A stretch of DNA of 64,000 bases from Flavobacteriales bacterium (lineage in GTDB: Bacteria > Bacteroidota > Bacteroidia > NS11-12g > UBA9320). Under the pieces are notes generated by a model. That model saw only the letters and a list, made by a program, of their open reading frames with translations. It was not told the DNA's origin and ran no database searches. Below, in pieces: positions 8,197-17,546 of the stretch. Numbering within the stretch: the stretch's first letter is position 1; each line of letters starts with the position of its first letter. Location: NCBI GenBank assembly GCA_020635455.1, contig JACJZT010000004.1, positions 124,001-188,000 of the forward strand, written 5' to 3'. A program made the translations under genes and the position numbers.

Positions 8197-9232
8197 GATA
8201 TTCATTATATATACCGGCGGTACCATAGGAATGGGACCTGAAAACCCAGAAGATCCGGGAAGTCCGCTTGTACCAAAAGGATGGGAGTTCTTACAGGCAT
8301 TCATGCCGGCCTTGTCCAAAGAAGGTTACTTTTCAAAAAAGTTAAATATTGAATTTACTTACCATTCACTGGATACTATTCTTGACAGTTCTGAATTCAC
8401 ACCTCTTCACTGGAGTGTTATTGCCAATCTGATTGAGTTGAATTATAAAAAGTATGATGGTTTTATAATTATACACGGAACCGATACAATGGCTTATACG
8501 GCTTCAGCTTTGAGTTTTGCTCTTCGTAATTTAGGCAAACCCGTTGTGCTGACCGGCAGCCAATTGCCTGTTTTCCACCCACGAACGGATGCTATAAACA
8601 ACTTAAGCAATGCGATCCATATTGCTGCCGCTTCGGCTTTCGGAATACCTGTAATACCCGAAGTTGTTATTTCTTTTTACGATGCTATTCTCAGAGGAAA
8701 CCGCGCAACCAAATCCAGTTCGAGAGCTTTCTCCGGATTCGATTCTCCTTCTTTCCAGTCACTGGGAACCTTTAACGAATCGATCCGCATCCATGAAAAA
8801 TACATCTGTGAAATACCTAAGGGACAATTTCACCTTAAACCTGAATTTGAGACAAATGTAATCGTAATAACCTTATTTCCCGGATTCAACACCGATGTGT
8901 TCTATAAACTTGCCGAAGACGAGCATTTAAAAGGAATAATACTCAGAACCTTTGGTTCTGGAAATGCTCCAACTTCTGAAGGATTTCTTCAATCAATAGA
9001 AAACGTTATCAAAAGTGGAAAAATGGTTCTGAATATATCTCAATGCATGCAGGGCCAGGTTAATATGAACAAATATAAAACGGGTAACCTCCTAAGCAAG
9101 ATCGGTGTGATCGGCGGATCGGACCTTACCTTGGAAGCTGCAACTGCTAAATTGATGTGGGTTCTTGCAAATTACTCCGGAGAAGAAAAAAAATCGGCAC
9201 TCGAAACAAATCTCTGCGGTGAAATGACCTGA
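8189..9232 (+). CDS. ansA: Type I L-asparaginase
   Basis: A 347-residue cytoplasmic L-asparaginase, hydrolysing asparagine to aspartate and ammonia. The first active-site motif, YTGGTIGM, places the nucleophile Thr9 nearly at the N-terminus; the second, HGTDTMAYTAS, has Thr98-Asp99. The start is a TTG at 8189, inside the last codons of pyrB: no ATG precedes the catalytic loop, and the first later in-frame ATG would remove it. Aspartate made here could feed PyrB, so the coupling to pyrB makes metabolic sense (inference). The length is normal for AnsA. Confidence 0.92.
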   Translation: MSKIFIIYTGGTIGMGPENPEDPGSPLVPKGWEFLQAFMPALSKEGYFSKKLNIEFTYHSLDTILDSSEFTPLHWSVIANLIELNYKKYDGFIIIHGTDTMAYTASALSFALRNLGKPVVLTGSQLPVFHPRTDAINNLSNAIHIAAASAFGIPVIPEVVISFYDAILRGNRATKSSSRAFSGFDSPSFQSLGTFNESIRIHEKYICEIPKGQFHLKPEFETNVIVITLFPGFNTDVFYKLAEDEHLKGIILRTFGSGNAPTSEGFLQSIENVIKSGKMVLNISQCMQGQVNMNKYKTGNLLSKIGVIGGSDLTLEAATAKLMWVLANYSGEEKKSALETNLCGEMT

Positions 9233-9408
9233 TGCGGTTAAAAACAGACTTTGTTTTTTAAACTGAATCATCGAAGTTTCCAAAATCACATAAAACTGCA
9301 TAACAGCTAGCCTTGGACGTGTATTATTTGTGGAAAACAACATCTCCCTTTTACCCCGACAAGGTGCGAATTTTAATGTAAATTTACACATTATATCATT
9401 CAGAAAAT

Positions 9409-11361
9409 ATGAGTTCAGGAAAAGGTGAAAACAACAATTATGCAGCCGAAAACATTCAGGTTCTTGAAGGACTTGAAGCCGTCAGAAAAAGGCCTGCAAT
9501 GTATATCGGTGATATCGGACCAAGAGGTTTACATCATTTGGTTTATGAGGTTGTTGACAACTCGATCGATGAAGCCCTGGCCGGGTATTGCACCGAGGTC
9601 GATGTTTTCATTAATGAAGACAATTCAATTACCGTTAAGGATAACGGCCGTGGTATTCCGGTTGACTGGCACGCAAAAGAAAAGAAATCTGCTCTTGAGG
9701 TGGTAATGACGGTTCTACATGCCGGTGGTAAATTTGATAAAGATTCTTACAAGGTTTCGGGTGGTTTACACGGTGTTGGGGTTTCGTGCGTAAATGCATT
9801 ATCTACCAAACTTATTGCTGAAATTCATAAGGATGGTAAAGTTTATAAACAGGAATATTCAATAGGGAAACCGGTTACCGGTGTTGAAGAACTAGGAACT
9901 ACAAGTGAACGGGGAACGATCGTTACCTTTTGGCCTGACAAATCCATATTCACACAATGGGAATACAAATACGATACAATAGCTGCTAGATTAAGGGAAC
10001 TTTCCTTTCTGAATAAAGGAATTCACCTCAACATTTACGACAAAAGAAATCTGAATGAGGAAGGCAAACCAAAATCAGAGCTGTTTTATTCTGAAGGAGG
10101 TCTTTCTGAGTTTGTTAAGTACCTGGATGGAACCAGGGAAACCTTGATCCCTACACCGATCAGTGTTGAGGGTGAAAAAGGAGGAGTTCCGGTTGAGGTT
10201 GCATTTCAATACAATAATGGTTATGCTGAGAATCTTCATTCGTATGTAAACAACATCAATACCATCGAAGGTGGTACACATGTTTCCGGTTTCAGACGAG
10301 CGTTGACAAGAACCTTAAAATCTTATGCAGATAAATCAGGACTTCTAAAAAATGTTAAAGTTGAAATAAACGGCGAAGATTTCAGAGAAGGGTTGACGGG
10401 TGTAATTTCAGTTAAAGTACAGGAACCACAGTTTGAGGGACAAACCAAGACAAAGCTTGGAAATAATGAAGTTATGGGAGCCGTTGATGTTTGTGTTGGC
10501 GAGATCCTTACAAACTACCTTGAAGAAAACCCAAATCAGGCAAAAATTATTGTCAATAAAGTAGTCTTAGCTGCCCAAGCCCGATATGCTGCCAAGAAGG
10601 CGCGTGAAATGGTTCAGAGAAAAGGAGCAATGAGCGGTGGAGGTTTACCGGGTAAATTATCGGATTGTAGTGAAAAAGACCCTGCTCTTTGTGAGATCTA
10701 TCTGGTAGAGGGTGATTCTGCAGGTGGAACAGCCAAACAGGGAAGGGAACGAAAATTTCAGGCCATTATGCCCCTGAGGGGTAAAATATTAAATGTTGAA
10801 AAAGCTCTTGATCATAAGATATTCGACAACGAGGAGATCAAAAATATGTTTCAGGCGATCGGCGTTACCATTGGTACAGAAGACGATTCAAAAGAGTTGA
10901 ATCTCGAAAAGCTGCGCTATCATAAGATTATTATCATGACCGATGCTGACGTCGATGGCAGTCACATTCGTACCCTTATTCTTACCTTGTTTTTCAGGCA
11001 TATGAGAAGGCTTATTGAAGCCGGATATTTGTACATTGCCACTCCACCACTTTACCAGTTAAAAAAAGGCAAAGAAGTGGTTTATTGCTGGACAGAGGAC
11101 GAGCGAATGGCTCACATAAACCGCATGGGTGGCGATAAACCTGACAGTGTTTCGATACAAAGGTATAAGGGTTTAGGAGAAATGAATGCCGAACAACTGT
11201 GGGAAACAACCATGGACCCTGCAAAGCGCACACTCAAACAGGTTGTTCTCGAAAGTGCTGCCGAAGCCGATCACGTTTTCAGCATGCTAATGGGTGATGA
11301 GGTACCGCCACGGCGCGAATTTATTGAAAACAATGCACGTTACGCCAATATTGATGTTTAA
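9409..11361 (+). CDS. gyrB: DNA gyrase subunit B
   Basis: A 650-residue ATPase subunit of DNA gyrase. It shows the GHKL ATP-binding motifs (YEVVDNSIDEALAGY, KDNGRGIPVD, GGLHGVGVSCVNAL), then the transducer domain and the TOPRIM domain with EGDSAGG and DADVDGSHIRTL, and a C-terminal QRYKGLGEMNAEQLWETTMDP segment. At this length it is the short form without the insertion found in enterobacterial GyrB. The start is the ATG at 9409, after a 176-nt gap from ansA with no clear promoter match. It converges on clpB across a long palindrome. Confidence 0.97.
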   Translation: MSSGKGENNNYAAENIQVLEGLEAVRKRPAMYIGDIGPRGLHHLVYEVVDNSIDEALAGYCTEVDVFINEDNSITVKDNGRGIPVDWHAKEKKSALEVVMTVLHAGGKFDKDSYKVSGGLHGVGVSCVNALSTKLIAEIHKDGKVYKQEYSIGKPVTGVEELGTTSERGTIVTFWPDKSIFTQWEYKYDTIAARLRELSFLNKGIHLNIYDKRNLNEEGKPKSELFYSEGGLSEFVKYLDGTRETLIPTPISVEGEKGGVPVEVAFQYNNGYAENLHSYVNNINTIEGGTHVSGFRRALTRTLKSYADKSGLLKNVKVEINGEDFREGLTGVISVKVQEPQFEGQTKTKLGNNEVMGAVDVCVGEILTNYLEENPNQAKIIVNKVVLAAQARYAAKKAREMVQRKGAMSGGGLPGKLSDCSEKDPALCEIYLVEGDSAGGTAKQGRERKFQAIMPLRGKILNVEKALDHKIFDNEEIKNMFQAIGVTIGTEDDSKELNLEKLRYHKIIIMTDADVDGSHIRTLILTLFFRHMRRLIEAGYLYIATPPLYQLKKGKEVVYCWTEDERMAHINRMGGDKPDSVSIQRYKGLGEMNAEQLWETTMDPAKRTLKQVVLESAAEADHVFSMLMGDEVPPRREFIENNARYANIDV

Positions 11362-11368
11362 ATTAAGC

Positions 11369-11412
11369 TAAACGTTTAGGGCGCACCCGAACGGGTGCGC
11401 CCTAAACGTTTA
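11369..11412. terminator. 44-bp perfect palindrome, probable bidirectional terminator
   Basis: Two perfectly complementary 21-base arms, left arm 11369-11389 and right arm 11392-11412, are separated by only AA. They lie between the convergent stops of gyrB (8 nt away) and clpB (13 nt away). The stem is GC-rich in its centre (GGGCGCACCCG) and AACGTT-containing at the ends. There is no long T-run on either side, so termination would rely on stem strength; another role is possible. Confidence 0.65.
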
Positions 11413-11424
11413 TACAAGCTTATG

Positions 11425-14049
11425 TTAATTCAATATAACCGGCTCCGGTTCACCTTGCCCAAAAACAAGTTTCTGATTCTCCAGTCTTAGCAATACAGGC
11501 TTGTCTTTCCTGATCTTTCCTGCTATAATTTCCTTGGACAATTCATTCAACAATTCTCTTTGCATAACCCTTTTCAAAGGTCTGGCGCCAAATTGAGGAT
11601 CATACCCCAACTCCCCTATCCAGTCAAGCACCTCTTCGGTTGCCTGAAGATCGTAGCCCATTTCCTTCATTGAATTGGTAATTATTGAAAATTGTAGCGC
11701 CACGATCTGCCTTACTTCGTCCCGGCTTAAAGGTGTAAACATAACGATCTCATCGATCCGGTTTATGAACTCAGGCCGTATCGAACGCTTTAAGAGTTCG
11801 AATACTTCTGCCTTGGTTGAAGCCATGATCTCATCTTTTTGAGATTCAAGATAATTCTCAAACTTCTCCTGGATCAAATGGCTTCCAAGGTTTGAGGTCA
11901 TAATTAGAAGGGTATTCTTAAAATTAGCGGTTCGACCTTTATTGTCGGTCAATCGTCCATCATCCAAAACCTGAAGCAAAATATTGAACACGTCGGGATG
12001 TGCTTTTTCGATCTCGTCGAGTAAAATTACCGAATACGGTCTTCTTCGCACAGCTTCGGTCAACTGACCTCCTTCATCATATCCTACATATCCGGGAGGG
12101 GCGCCTACAAGTCGGCTTACAGTATGTTTCTCCTGATATTCACTCATGTCAATTCGGATCATAGCCTTTTCCTGGTCAAATAAATATTCGGCCAAAGCTT
12201 TTGCAAGTTCGGTTTTACCAACTCCGGTGGTACCTAAAAATATAAAGGAACCAATGGGTTTCTTGGGATCCGATAATCCGGCCCGGTTGCGTCGGATGGC
12301 ATTTGAAATGGCTTCGATGGCCTCATCCTGGCCTATTACTCTGTGATGAAGCTCGTTTTCAAGATTGAGTAATTTTTCACGTTCACTCTGCAACATACTT
12401 TTAACGGGTATACCTGTCCATTTACTCACCACATCGGCTATGTCTTCGCTGTCAACTTCTTCTTTTACAAGAGCTCCTTTTTCCTGTTTCTCCATAAGTT
12501 CGGTATTGAGTTTTTCGAGGTTTTTCTCAATTTCCTTCATTTTGCCATACCGTATTTCAGCAACTTTACCATAGTCACCGGAACGTTCTGCCTGTTCAGC
12601 TTCGTATTTGAGGTTTTCAATTTCCGTTTTATTTCCCTGAATGGCCTCGACGATCTGCTTCTCACTTTGCCATTCCGCTTTCAAATCATTTCTTTCTTCC
12701 GAAAGTTCACTCAACTTCTTATTGATCTCCTCAACTTTATCCTCACTTCCTTCACGCTTGATCGCCTCTTTTTCAATTTCAAGTTGCATGATCCTTCGGT
12801 CAAGTTCATCGAGTTCTTCTGGAACCGAATCGATCTCAAGCCTTAATTTAGCGGCAGCCTCATCAACAAGGTCAATGGCCTTATCCGGTAAAAACCTGTC
12901 TGATATATACCGCTGAGATAATTCAACGGCGGCTATTATGGCCTCGTCTTTAATACGGACCTTGTGATGCACTTCATATCGTTCCTTCAAACCACGAAGG
13001 ATCGAAATAGCATCCTCCGAATCGGGTTCTTCGATCATCACGGTCTGAAATCTTCTTTCGAGTGCCTTATCTTTTTCAATGTACTTTTGATATTCAGCCA
13101 GGGTGGTTGCACCTATAGCCCTTAACTCACCTCTGGCCAATGCAGGCTTCAGAATGTTTGCTGCATCCATAGCACTTTCGCCACCTCCTCCAGCACCAAC
13201 CAATGTATGTATTTCGTCAATGAAAAGTATTATTTCCCCATTGGCACCTATTACTTCCTTTACAACCCCTTTGAGCCGGTCTTCAAACTCACCCTTGTAT
13301 TTGGCACCAGCAATCAAGGATCCCATATCGAGCGAGAATAAGGTTTTGGATTTTAAATTTTCCGGAATGTCCCCCTGCACGATCCTATGGGCCAGACCTT
13401 CCGCAATGGCTGTTTTCCCAACTCCCGGTTCACCGATCAGAATTGGATTGTTCTTGGTTCTCCGACTAAGGATCTGAAGCACTCTTCTGATCTCATCATC
13501 CCTTCCGATTACAGGATCAAGCTTTCCTTCCCTTGCGAGAGCATTCAAATTTTTTGCGTACTTACCCAAAGCGTTATACTGATCTTCCACAGTTTGACTT
13601 TTTACGCTGCCTTTTCCTCTTAATTCGGTGAATGCTTTCTTAATTTCAGCTTCTTTAATGCCTGCATCCTTTAACAAATTTGCAATGGTATCCTTTCCTT
13701 TAAGCAAGCCAAGAAAAATCAGTTCTATACTAACGAACTCATCGCCAAACTCCTTTAAAAGTGATTGTGACTTAAGTAATGCTGAATTAGCATCGTTGCT
13801 GAGATGAGGATTGGTGTTACCACCTTTTTGAACCGGATAGGTATTGATCACTGAATCTAGTGCCGACTCTATTCTTTGTACATTGGCATTGACTTTTTTA
13901 ATGGCATAATTAATAACATGCTCGTCAACGATCAAAAGAGCTTTAAGAAGATGACCGGTTTCAATTACCGGATTCTCAGCATTGAATGCCAACTCCTGAG
14001 CCTTTTGAATAGCCTCTTGTGATTTTATCGTAAATGTATTTAAGTTCAT
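11425..14049 (-). CDS. clpB: ClpB disaggregase (Hsp100)
   Basis: An 874-residue AAA+ chaperone that, with DnaK, extracts proteins from aggregates. Domain order is normal: N-domain (TIKSQEAIQKAQELA, with two repeats), first AAA+ ring with GEPGVGKTAIAEGLA and FIDEIHTLVGAGG, a long coiled-coil middle domain rich in Glu/Lys (about residues 410-525), and second AAA+ ring with GTTGVGKTELAKALAE and LLDEIEKAHPDVF. The ClpB-specific M-domain separates it from ClpA/ClpC. The upstream region carries two copies of a G[AC]CA-N3-TGTC site shared with hsp20, and I see no CIRCE element, so heat-shock control probably uses another regulator. Confidence 0.97.
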   Translation of the reverse strand: MNLNTFTIKSQEAIQKAQELAFNAENPVIETGHLLKALLIVDEHVINYAIKKVNANVQRIESALDSVINTYPVQKGGNTNPHLSNDANSALLKSQSLLKEFGDEFVSIELIFLGLLKGKDTIANLLKDAGIKEAEIKKAFTELRGKGSVKSQTVEDQYNALGKYAKNLNALAREGKLDPVIGRDDEIRRVLQILSRRTKNNPILIGEPGVGKTAIAEGLAHRIVQGDIPENLKSKTLFSLDMGSLIAGAKYKGEFEDRLKGVVKEVIGANGEIILFIDEIHTLVGAGGGGESAMDAANILKPALARGELRAIGATTLAEYQKYIEKDKALERRFQTVMIEEPDSEDAISILRGLKERYEVHHKVRIKDEAIIAAVELSQRYISDRFLPDKAIDLVDEAAAKLRLEIDSVPEELDELDRRIMQLEIEKEAIKREGSEDKVEEINKKLSELSEERNDLKAEWQSEKQIVEAIQGNKTEIENLKYEAEQAERSGDYGKVAEIRYGKMKEIEKNLEKLNTELMEKQEKGALVKEEVDSEDIADVVSKWTGIPVKSMLQSEREKLLNLENELHHRVIGQDEAIEAISNAIRRNRAGLSDPKKPIGSFIFLGTTGVGKTELAKALAEYLFDQEKAMIRIDMSEYQEKHTVSRLVGAPPGYVGYDEGGQLTEAVRRRPYSVILLDEIEKAHPDVFNILLQVLDDGRLTDNKGRTANFKNTLLIMTSNLGSHLIQEKFENYLESQKDEIMASTKAEVFELLKRSIRPEFINRIDEIVMFTPLSRDEVRQIVALQFSIITNSMKEMGYDLQATEEVLDWIGELGYDPQFGARPLKRVMQRELLNELSKEIIAGKIRKDKPVLLRLENQKLVFGQGEPEPVILN

Positions 14050-14127
14050 AATTTTTTAACTTTATATTGCAAATCATAATCAAATTCTCAAGAGCATTAA
14101 ATAAATAAACAAAATCCATTTTTATAA

Positions 14128-14138
14128 GCCATATTGTC
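14128..14138. promoter_or_regulatory. Putative heat-shock operator, clpB-proximal copy
   Basis: GCCATATTGTC; on the minus strand GACAATATGGC, 79 bases upstream of the clpB ATG. It repeats 41 bases further upstream, and hsp20 has the same motif pair with the same spacing. Function is inferred from that sharing. Confidence 0.5.
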
Positions 14139-14168
14139 GTATTTTTAACCAACTGATCCTATTTTTAC

Positions 14169-14179
14169 GCCATATTGTC
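14169..14179. promoter_or_regulatory. Putative heat-shock operator, clpB-distal copy
   Basis: GCCATATTGTC again, identical over 11 bases to the proximal copy. On the minus strand it reads GACAATATGGCGTAAAA; the hsp20-proximal site reads GACATAATGGCGTAAAA. That extended 17-base match makes chance less likely. The site also lies 71 bases before the divergent T9SS cargo gene. Confidence 0.5.
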
Positions 14180-14250
14180 GCATAGTTTACCTTTTTTGAC
14201 CTATATGTATTAACGTTATACTTCCATCAATAATACATCGTTATAGGATC

Positions 14251-15525
14251 ATGCATAAATTTCTTCTATCAGCCTTAATTTACTTTTACACAACTTCTGT
14301 TTATTCACAAAACATCCTTACGACCGAACTCGATTTACAGGATATGGTCAATTATGCATCCAAACAACTGAACGATGCAAAAAGTGCCGATGCTTATTCC
14401 TGGCTTTCTCAAGACGGGAAAAGGCTCATTTTTTCTAAAAAGAAAGAGAATGAATGGTTATGGATCTCTGAAAGAAACGATCTTACTGAAAAATTCTCAG
14501 AACCAGAACCGCTTAAAATTAATGGCTTCCCTGAAACCAGTTCGATTTTCTCGGCATGGTTAACCAAGGATGAGCAGCGAATTTATTTTGTATCCCGAAA
14601 AAGAAGCACTTTATACAGTACCACCTTGTTTATGGCATATAAAAATCAAAATGGGAAAGGTTACACAAACCCAAAGGAAATAATTCTTATACCCGGCGCA
14701 GATTCTGCAAGGGAAATTTTTATTTCAGGTCCATCATTAACGGATGATCTCAAGCAACTTTATGTTTATTATTCGGGAAATAACAATAAAGATAAAATAG
14801 CTTGTTATACTTTGGTGGGTGGCAACACCTATAAGTTCAAGGGATTTATTTTGAACAATAATTTAACCTGTCCCGGAACCCTTTCACAGGATAATCTTCG
14901 ATTCTATTTTACAATCCGCAATAAAAACAATCTGATTGCAATGCTTCGTCGAAAAAATATTAATGAAAATTTTGAAGACCTGGAATTTATTAAAATTCCT
15001 GCAGAAAGTGACGAACCACATTATTGCCAGCCGTTTGTACTTGAAGATCTCGGCCTGATCTCAATTACACGTGGACATGGCTCATGGGACAGCAACGACA
15101 TTGAAATACTGAACATCGATAACTCAAATTTCAAAGAGTTTGCTTATAACCATAGCTATTCAGACATGCAAAAGCAGGAATCTCTAAAAAAGGAAGCACT
15201 ACCCCTGGTCTTAAACCCAATCAAGAATGCAAAGGATTTTGAGTCTGAGAAAAACGTATTTAAAAGTTTAATACCAAATTTTAAAATATTCCCTAACCCG
15301 GTAAATTCAGTATTAAACATCCAACAAATACATTATTCAGAAAGTGAACTGATCGAATCTTTGGAAATAATCGACCTTAATGGTTCCGTTGTTTTAAAAC
15401 AAAGCGGAATTTACTCTACTCAAACTTTTCTGGATGTTTCAAGTCTCAAAAATGGGATATTTATCTGCCGGTTTAAAAGCACCGCCGGAAAAATACACAA
15501 TGAACGTTTTATGGTTCAGCGTTGA
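14251..15525 (+). CDS. Secreted beta-propeller-like protein with T9SS sorting domain
   Basis: A 424-residue protein with a signal peptide (MHKFLLSALIYFYTTSVYSQ), repeated motifs like WLSQDGKRLIFSKKKENEWLWIS and WLTKDEQRIYFVSRKR that resemble the PD40/TolB-type beta-propeller blades, and a C-terminal T9SS type A tail (FKIFPNPVNSVLNI ... IIDLNGSVVLKQSG ... LKNGIFICRF). It should be exported by the T9SS encoded downstream. It is divergent from clpB and shares its 200-bp regulatory region. Its binding partner or substrate is unknown. The start is the ATG at 14251, where the signal peptide begins. Confidence 0.75.
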   Translation: MHKFLLSALIYFYTTSVYSQNILTTELDLQDMVNYASKQLNDAKSADAYSWLSQDGKRLIFSKKKENEWLWISERNDLTEKFSEPEPLKINGFPETSSIFSAWLTKDEQRIYFVSRKRSTLYSTTLFMAYKNQNGKGYTNPKEIILIPGADSAREIFISGPSLTDDLKQLYVYYSGNNNKDKIACYTLVGGNTYKFKGFILNNNLTCPGTLSQDNLRFYFTIRNKNNLIAMLRRKNINENFEDLEFIKIPAESDEPHYCQPFVLEDLGLISITRGHGSWDSNDIEILNIDNSNFKEFAYNHSYSDMQKQESLKKEALPLVLNPIKNAKDFESEKNVFKSLIPNFKIFPNPVNSVLNIQQIHYSESELIESLEIIDLNGSVVLKQSGIYSTQTFLDVSSLKNGIFICRFKSTAGKIHNERFMVQR

Positions 15526-16494
15526 TTACACTGAAAGCTTATCCGTCATGCCAAGGATGTATTTTGGCAGTGGTTTGCGTTTGCTAATAGCTTCTTTGAA
15601 AGAGGTAAAATGAATATTATTGTTGATCAGACCCACGCATTCGTTCTTGCCCCCTTCGATCAGTCTTTCGAGAGCAGAAACACCAAGTCGGGTAGCAAGT
15701 ATCCGGTCACGTGCCGATGGACTACCACCTCTTTGAATATGACCCAAAATGGTTGATCGAATGTCAAGTTGTGGAAATCGCTCTTTTAACTGAGACGCTA
15801 CCTTAAGCACCCCTCCTTCTTCACCTTCGGCTACCACAATAATTGAAAAGGCTTTTTGCCTTCCGTCTTTCTTGCTGAATAACGAATACAATCTCTCCAG
15901 ATCCTTGTGATCTTCAGGGATAAGGATCGACTCTGCCCCCCCTGCTATTCCTACCGCAAGTCCAATAAATCCTGAATCACGTCCCATTACCTCAACAAGA
16001 AATACCCTGTTGTGCGAATCTGCAGTATCCCTGATCTTGTCAATGGCTTCCATTGCCGTATTCAATGCGGTATCATAACCTATGGTTTGATCCGTTCCAT
16101 ACAGGTCATTGTCTATGGTTCCAGGCACACCAATTGAAGGAATTCCGAATTCTTCATAGAAAATTCCGGCACCGGTGTATGTACCGTTTCCTCCAATACA
16201 TACGATCCCTTCAATTTCATTTTTCTTCAACACTTCGAAAGCCTTTTTACGACCTTCATAGGTTCGGAATTCTTCACTTCGCGACGATTTAAGAATGGTT
16301 CCTCCTCTTTGAATGATATTGCCCACTTGAGCTGAATCAAGCTCAACAATTTGTCCGTTTATCATTCCATCATAACCGTTCATTATTCCCATTACCTTCA
16401 CATTGTGATATATTCCGGTGCGCACCAACGCCCTTATGCATGCGTTCATCCCCGGTGCATCGCCTCCTGAAGTGAATATTGCAACTTTTTTCAT
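15526..16494 (-). CDS. pfkA: ATP-dependent 6-phosphofructokinase
   Basis: A 322-residue phosphofructokinase of glycolysis, phosphorylating fructose 6-phosphate. Family motifs are plain: VAIFTSGGDAPGMNACIRALV (nucleotide loop), GIVCIGGNGTYTGA, PGTIDNDLYGTDQTIGYDTA with the catalytic Asp of TIDND, VEVMGRDSGFIGL and LGHIQRGGSPSARDRILATRLG. The family's usual GGDGS appears here as GGNGT. The open frame runs back to 16587 through the upstream terminator; the ATG at 16494 (MKKVAIF) is the true start. It converges on the upstream T9SS cargo gene with no gap between stops. Confidence 0.95.
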   Translation of the reverse strand: MKKVAIFTSGGDAPGMNACIRALVRTGIYHNVKVMGIMNGYDGMINGQIVELDSAQVGNIIQRGGTILKSSRSEEFRTYEGRKKAFEVLKKNEIEGIVCIGGNGTYTGAGIFYEEFGIPSIGVPGTIDNDLYGTDQTIGYDTALNTAMEAIDKIRDTADSHNRVFLVEVMGRDSGFIGLAVGIAGGAESILIPEDHKDLERLYSLFSKKDGRQKAFSIIVVAEGEEGGVLKVASQLKERFPQLDIRSTILGHIQRGGSPSARDRILATRLGVSALERLIEGGKNECVGLINNNIHFTSFKEAISKRKPLPKYILGMTDKLSV

Positions 16495-16506
16495 GGTTTT
16501 AAAATA

Positions 16507-16514
16507 CAAACATA
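16507..16514 (-). promoter_or_regulatory. Possible -7 element of pfkA
   Basis: Minus-strand TATGTTTG fits TAnnTTTG and ends 12 nt before the pfkA ATG. It lies directly against the T-run of the upstream terminator. No TTG at the expected -33 position, so support is partial. Confidence 0.4.
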
Positions 16515-16539
16515 AAAAAGCCCCGCCGAAGCGAGGCTC
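16514..16539 (-). terminator. Rho-independent terminator with TTCG loop
   Basis: On the minus strand AGCCTCGC-TTCG-GCGGGGCT (one G-T pair) is followed by a run of T. The UUCG tetraloop makes it very stable. It ends transcription of the lipoprotein gene that stops at 16559 and insulates pfkA. Confidence 0.8.
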
Positions 16540-16558
16540 ATTTTTATTTAAAATTTTA

Positions 16559-17407
16559 TTACTCTTTTTTGAAGATAAACTCAACATAATCGAGATTATC
16601 CCCTGAGGTTTTAACTACATCGATGATCTTCACCAATACCTTGGTGTCCGTTCCTCTTAATTTAGCAACGTACAAATCATCTTTTGCAAGCAACATGAAT
16701 TTAACCGCAGTTCCTGAAGCATCCCATGCAGCATCTAGCTGACCGGTTTTTTGAATATCATCATAAGTATAGCTGGTAATTTTCTTGAACATGGTTCCGT
16801 TCTTGGAAGTCCATCTTCCGGGCCACTGAGTGATCTCTGCGGTTCCGGTTGAATCATGAACATCCTTATCGGCATTATTGTCATTTTTGGTTTTAGCAGA
16901 ACCATCTAAAAGATCGAAAGCTCCTGTGTTTGGACCATGGAAATTCCAAACTCTCAAAGCCTTTCCTAATGGATCTTTATCATATGAAGTTAAAGGATTT
17001 CCACCGGCAGCAGAATTTGTTGTTATGGTAAAACTCTTGGTTCCGGTTTTACCATCATTATCAGTAGCAGAAATGGTCCAAACTTCAGATGCAATTCTGG
17101 CAAGAGTTTTTCTGGTTAACTTAATTTTGATAGTTTCTGTATTTACAGTGGTGTCAAACTGAGCAGTTGTTCTTCCATCAACGGTTGAAGTAACTTCGAT
17201 GCTTTTAACCTTTGAATCATCCGAAACATTGAATACCAAAGTAAATGGCTCATCACCTCCTAAGGTTATGTCTCCGGTAACCGATCCGTTTTCAGCGATC
17301 ATATCGATCGTAGGTGCCGGATTTGTGGATTCGTCTCCACATGAATTAAGAAAAAACATTGCGCCAAGCGACAATAAAGTAACTGAGAAAAGCTTATTGA
17401 ATTTCAT
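16559..17407 (-). CDS. Hypothetical lipoprotein with Ig-like region
   Basis: A 282-residue secreted lipoprotein I do not recognise. The signal peptide ends in a lipobox FLNSC at Cys23, followed by acidic GDEST, so it is probably surface-exposed or outer-membrane-anchored. Residues about 30-130 read as a beta-sandwich of the kind found in Ig-like/cadherin-like modules (FTLVFNVSDDSKVKSIEV, EVWTISATDNDGKTGTKSFTI). The C-terminal half (about 135-282) holds repeated strands and no known catalytic motif. No neighbour suggests a pathway: it has its own terminator, and lon is divergent. Confidence 0.6.
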   Translation of the reverse strand: MKFNKLFSVTLLSLGAMFFLNSCGDESTNPAPTIDMIAENGSVTGDITLGGDEPFTLVFNVSDDSKVKSIEVTSTVDGRTTAQFDTTVNTETIKIKLTRKTLARIASEVWTISATDNDGKTGTKSFTITTNSAAGGNPLTSYDKDPLGKALRVWNFHGPNTGAFDLLDGSAKTKNDNNADKDVHDSTGTAEITQWPGRWTSKNGTMFKKITSYTYDDIQKTGQLDAAWDASGTAVKFMLLAKDDLYVAKLRGTDTKVLVKIIDVVKTSGDNLDYVEFIFKKE

Positions 17408-17546
17408 TGATTAAATATTTTAGACCGCAAAATTAATTTTATTTGCTTGTTTATACAAGTAAGAAAAATATCATGTTTTAAGAATCAAAATACAATTGGC
17501 ATATCAATTGCCTTAACTATAACTTTACGTAATTTACTATAAACAC

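Noticed and set aside
9092..9391. A 99-codon minus-strand frame between ansA and gyrB
   Set aside because: Half of it lies over the end of ansA and the rest has no promoter or recognisable sequence; taken as a chance frame.
14050..14250. CIRCE (TTAGCACTC-N9-GAGTGCTAA) before clpB
   Set aside because: I looked for it on both strands and no such inverted repeat is present; only the G[AC]CA-N3-TGTC sites are found.
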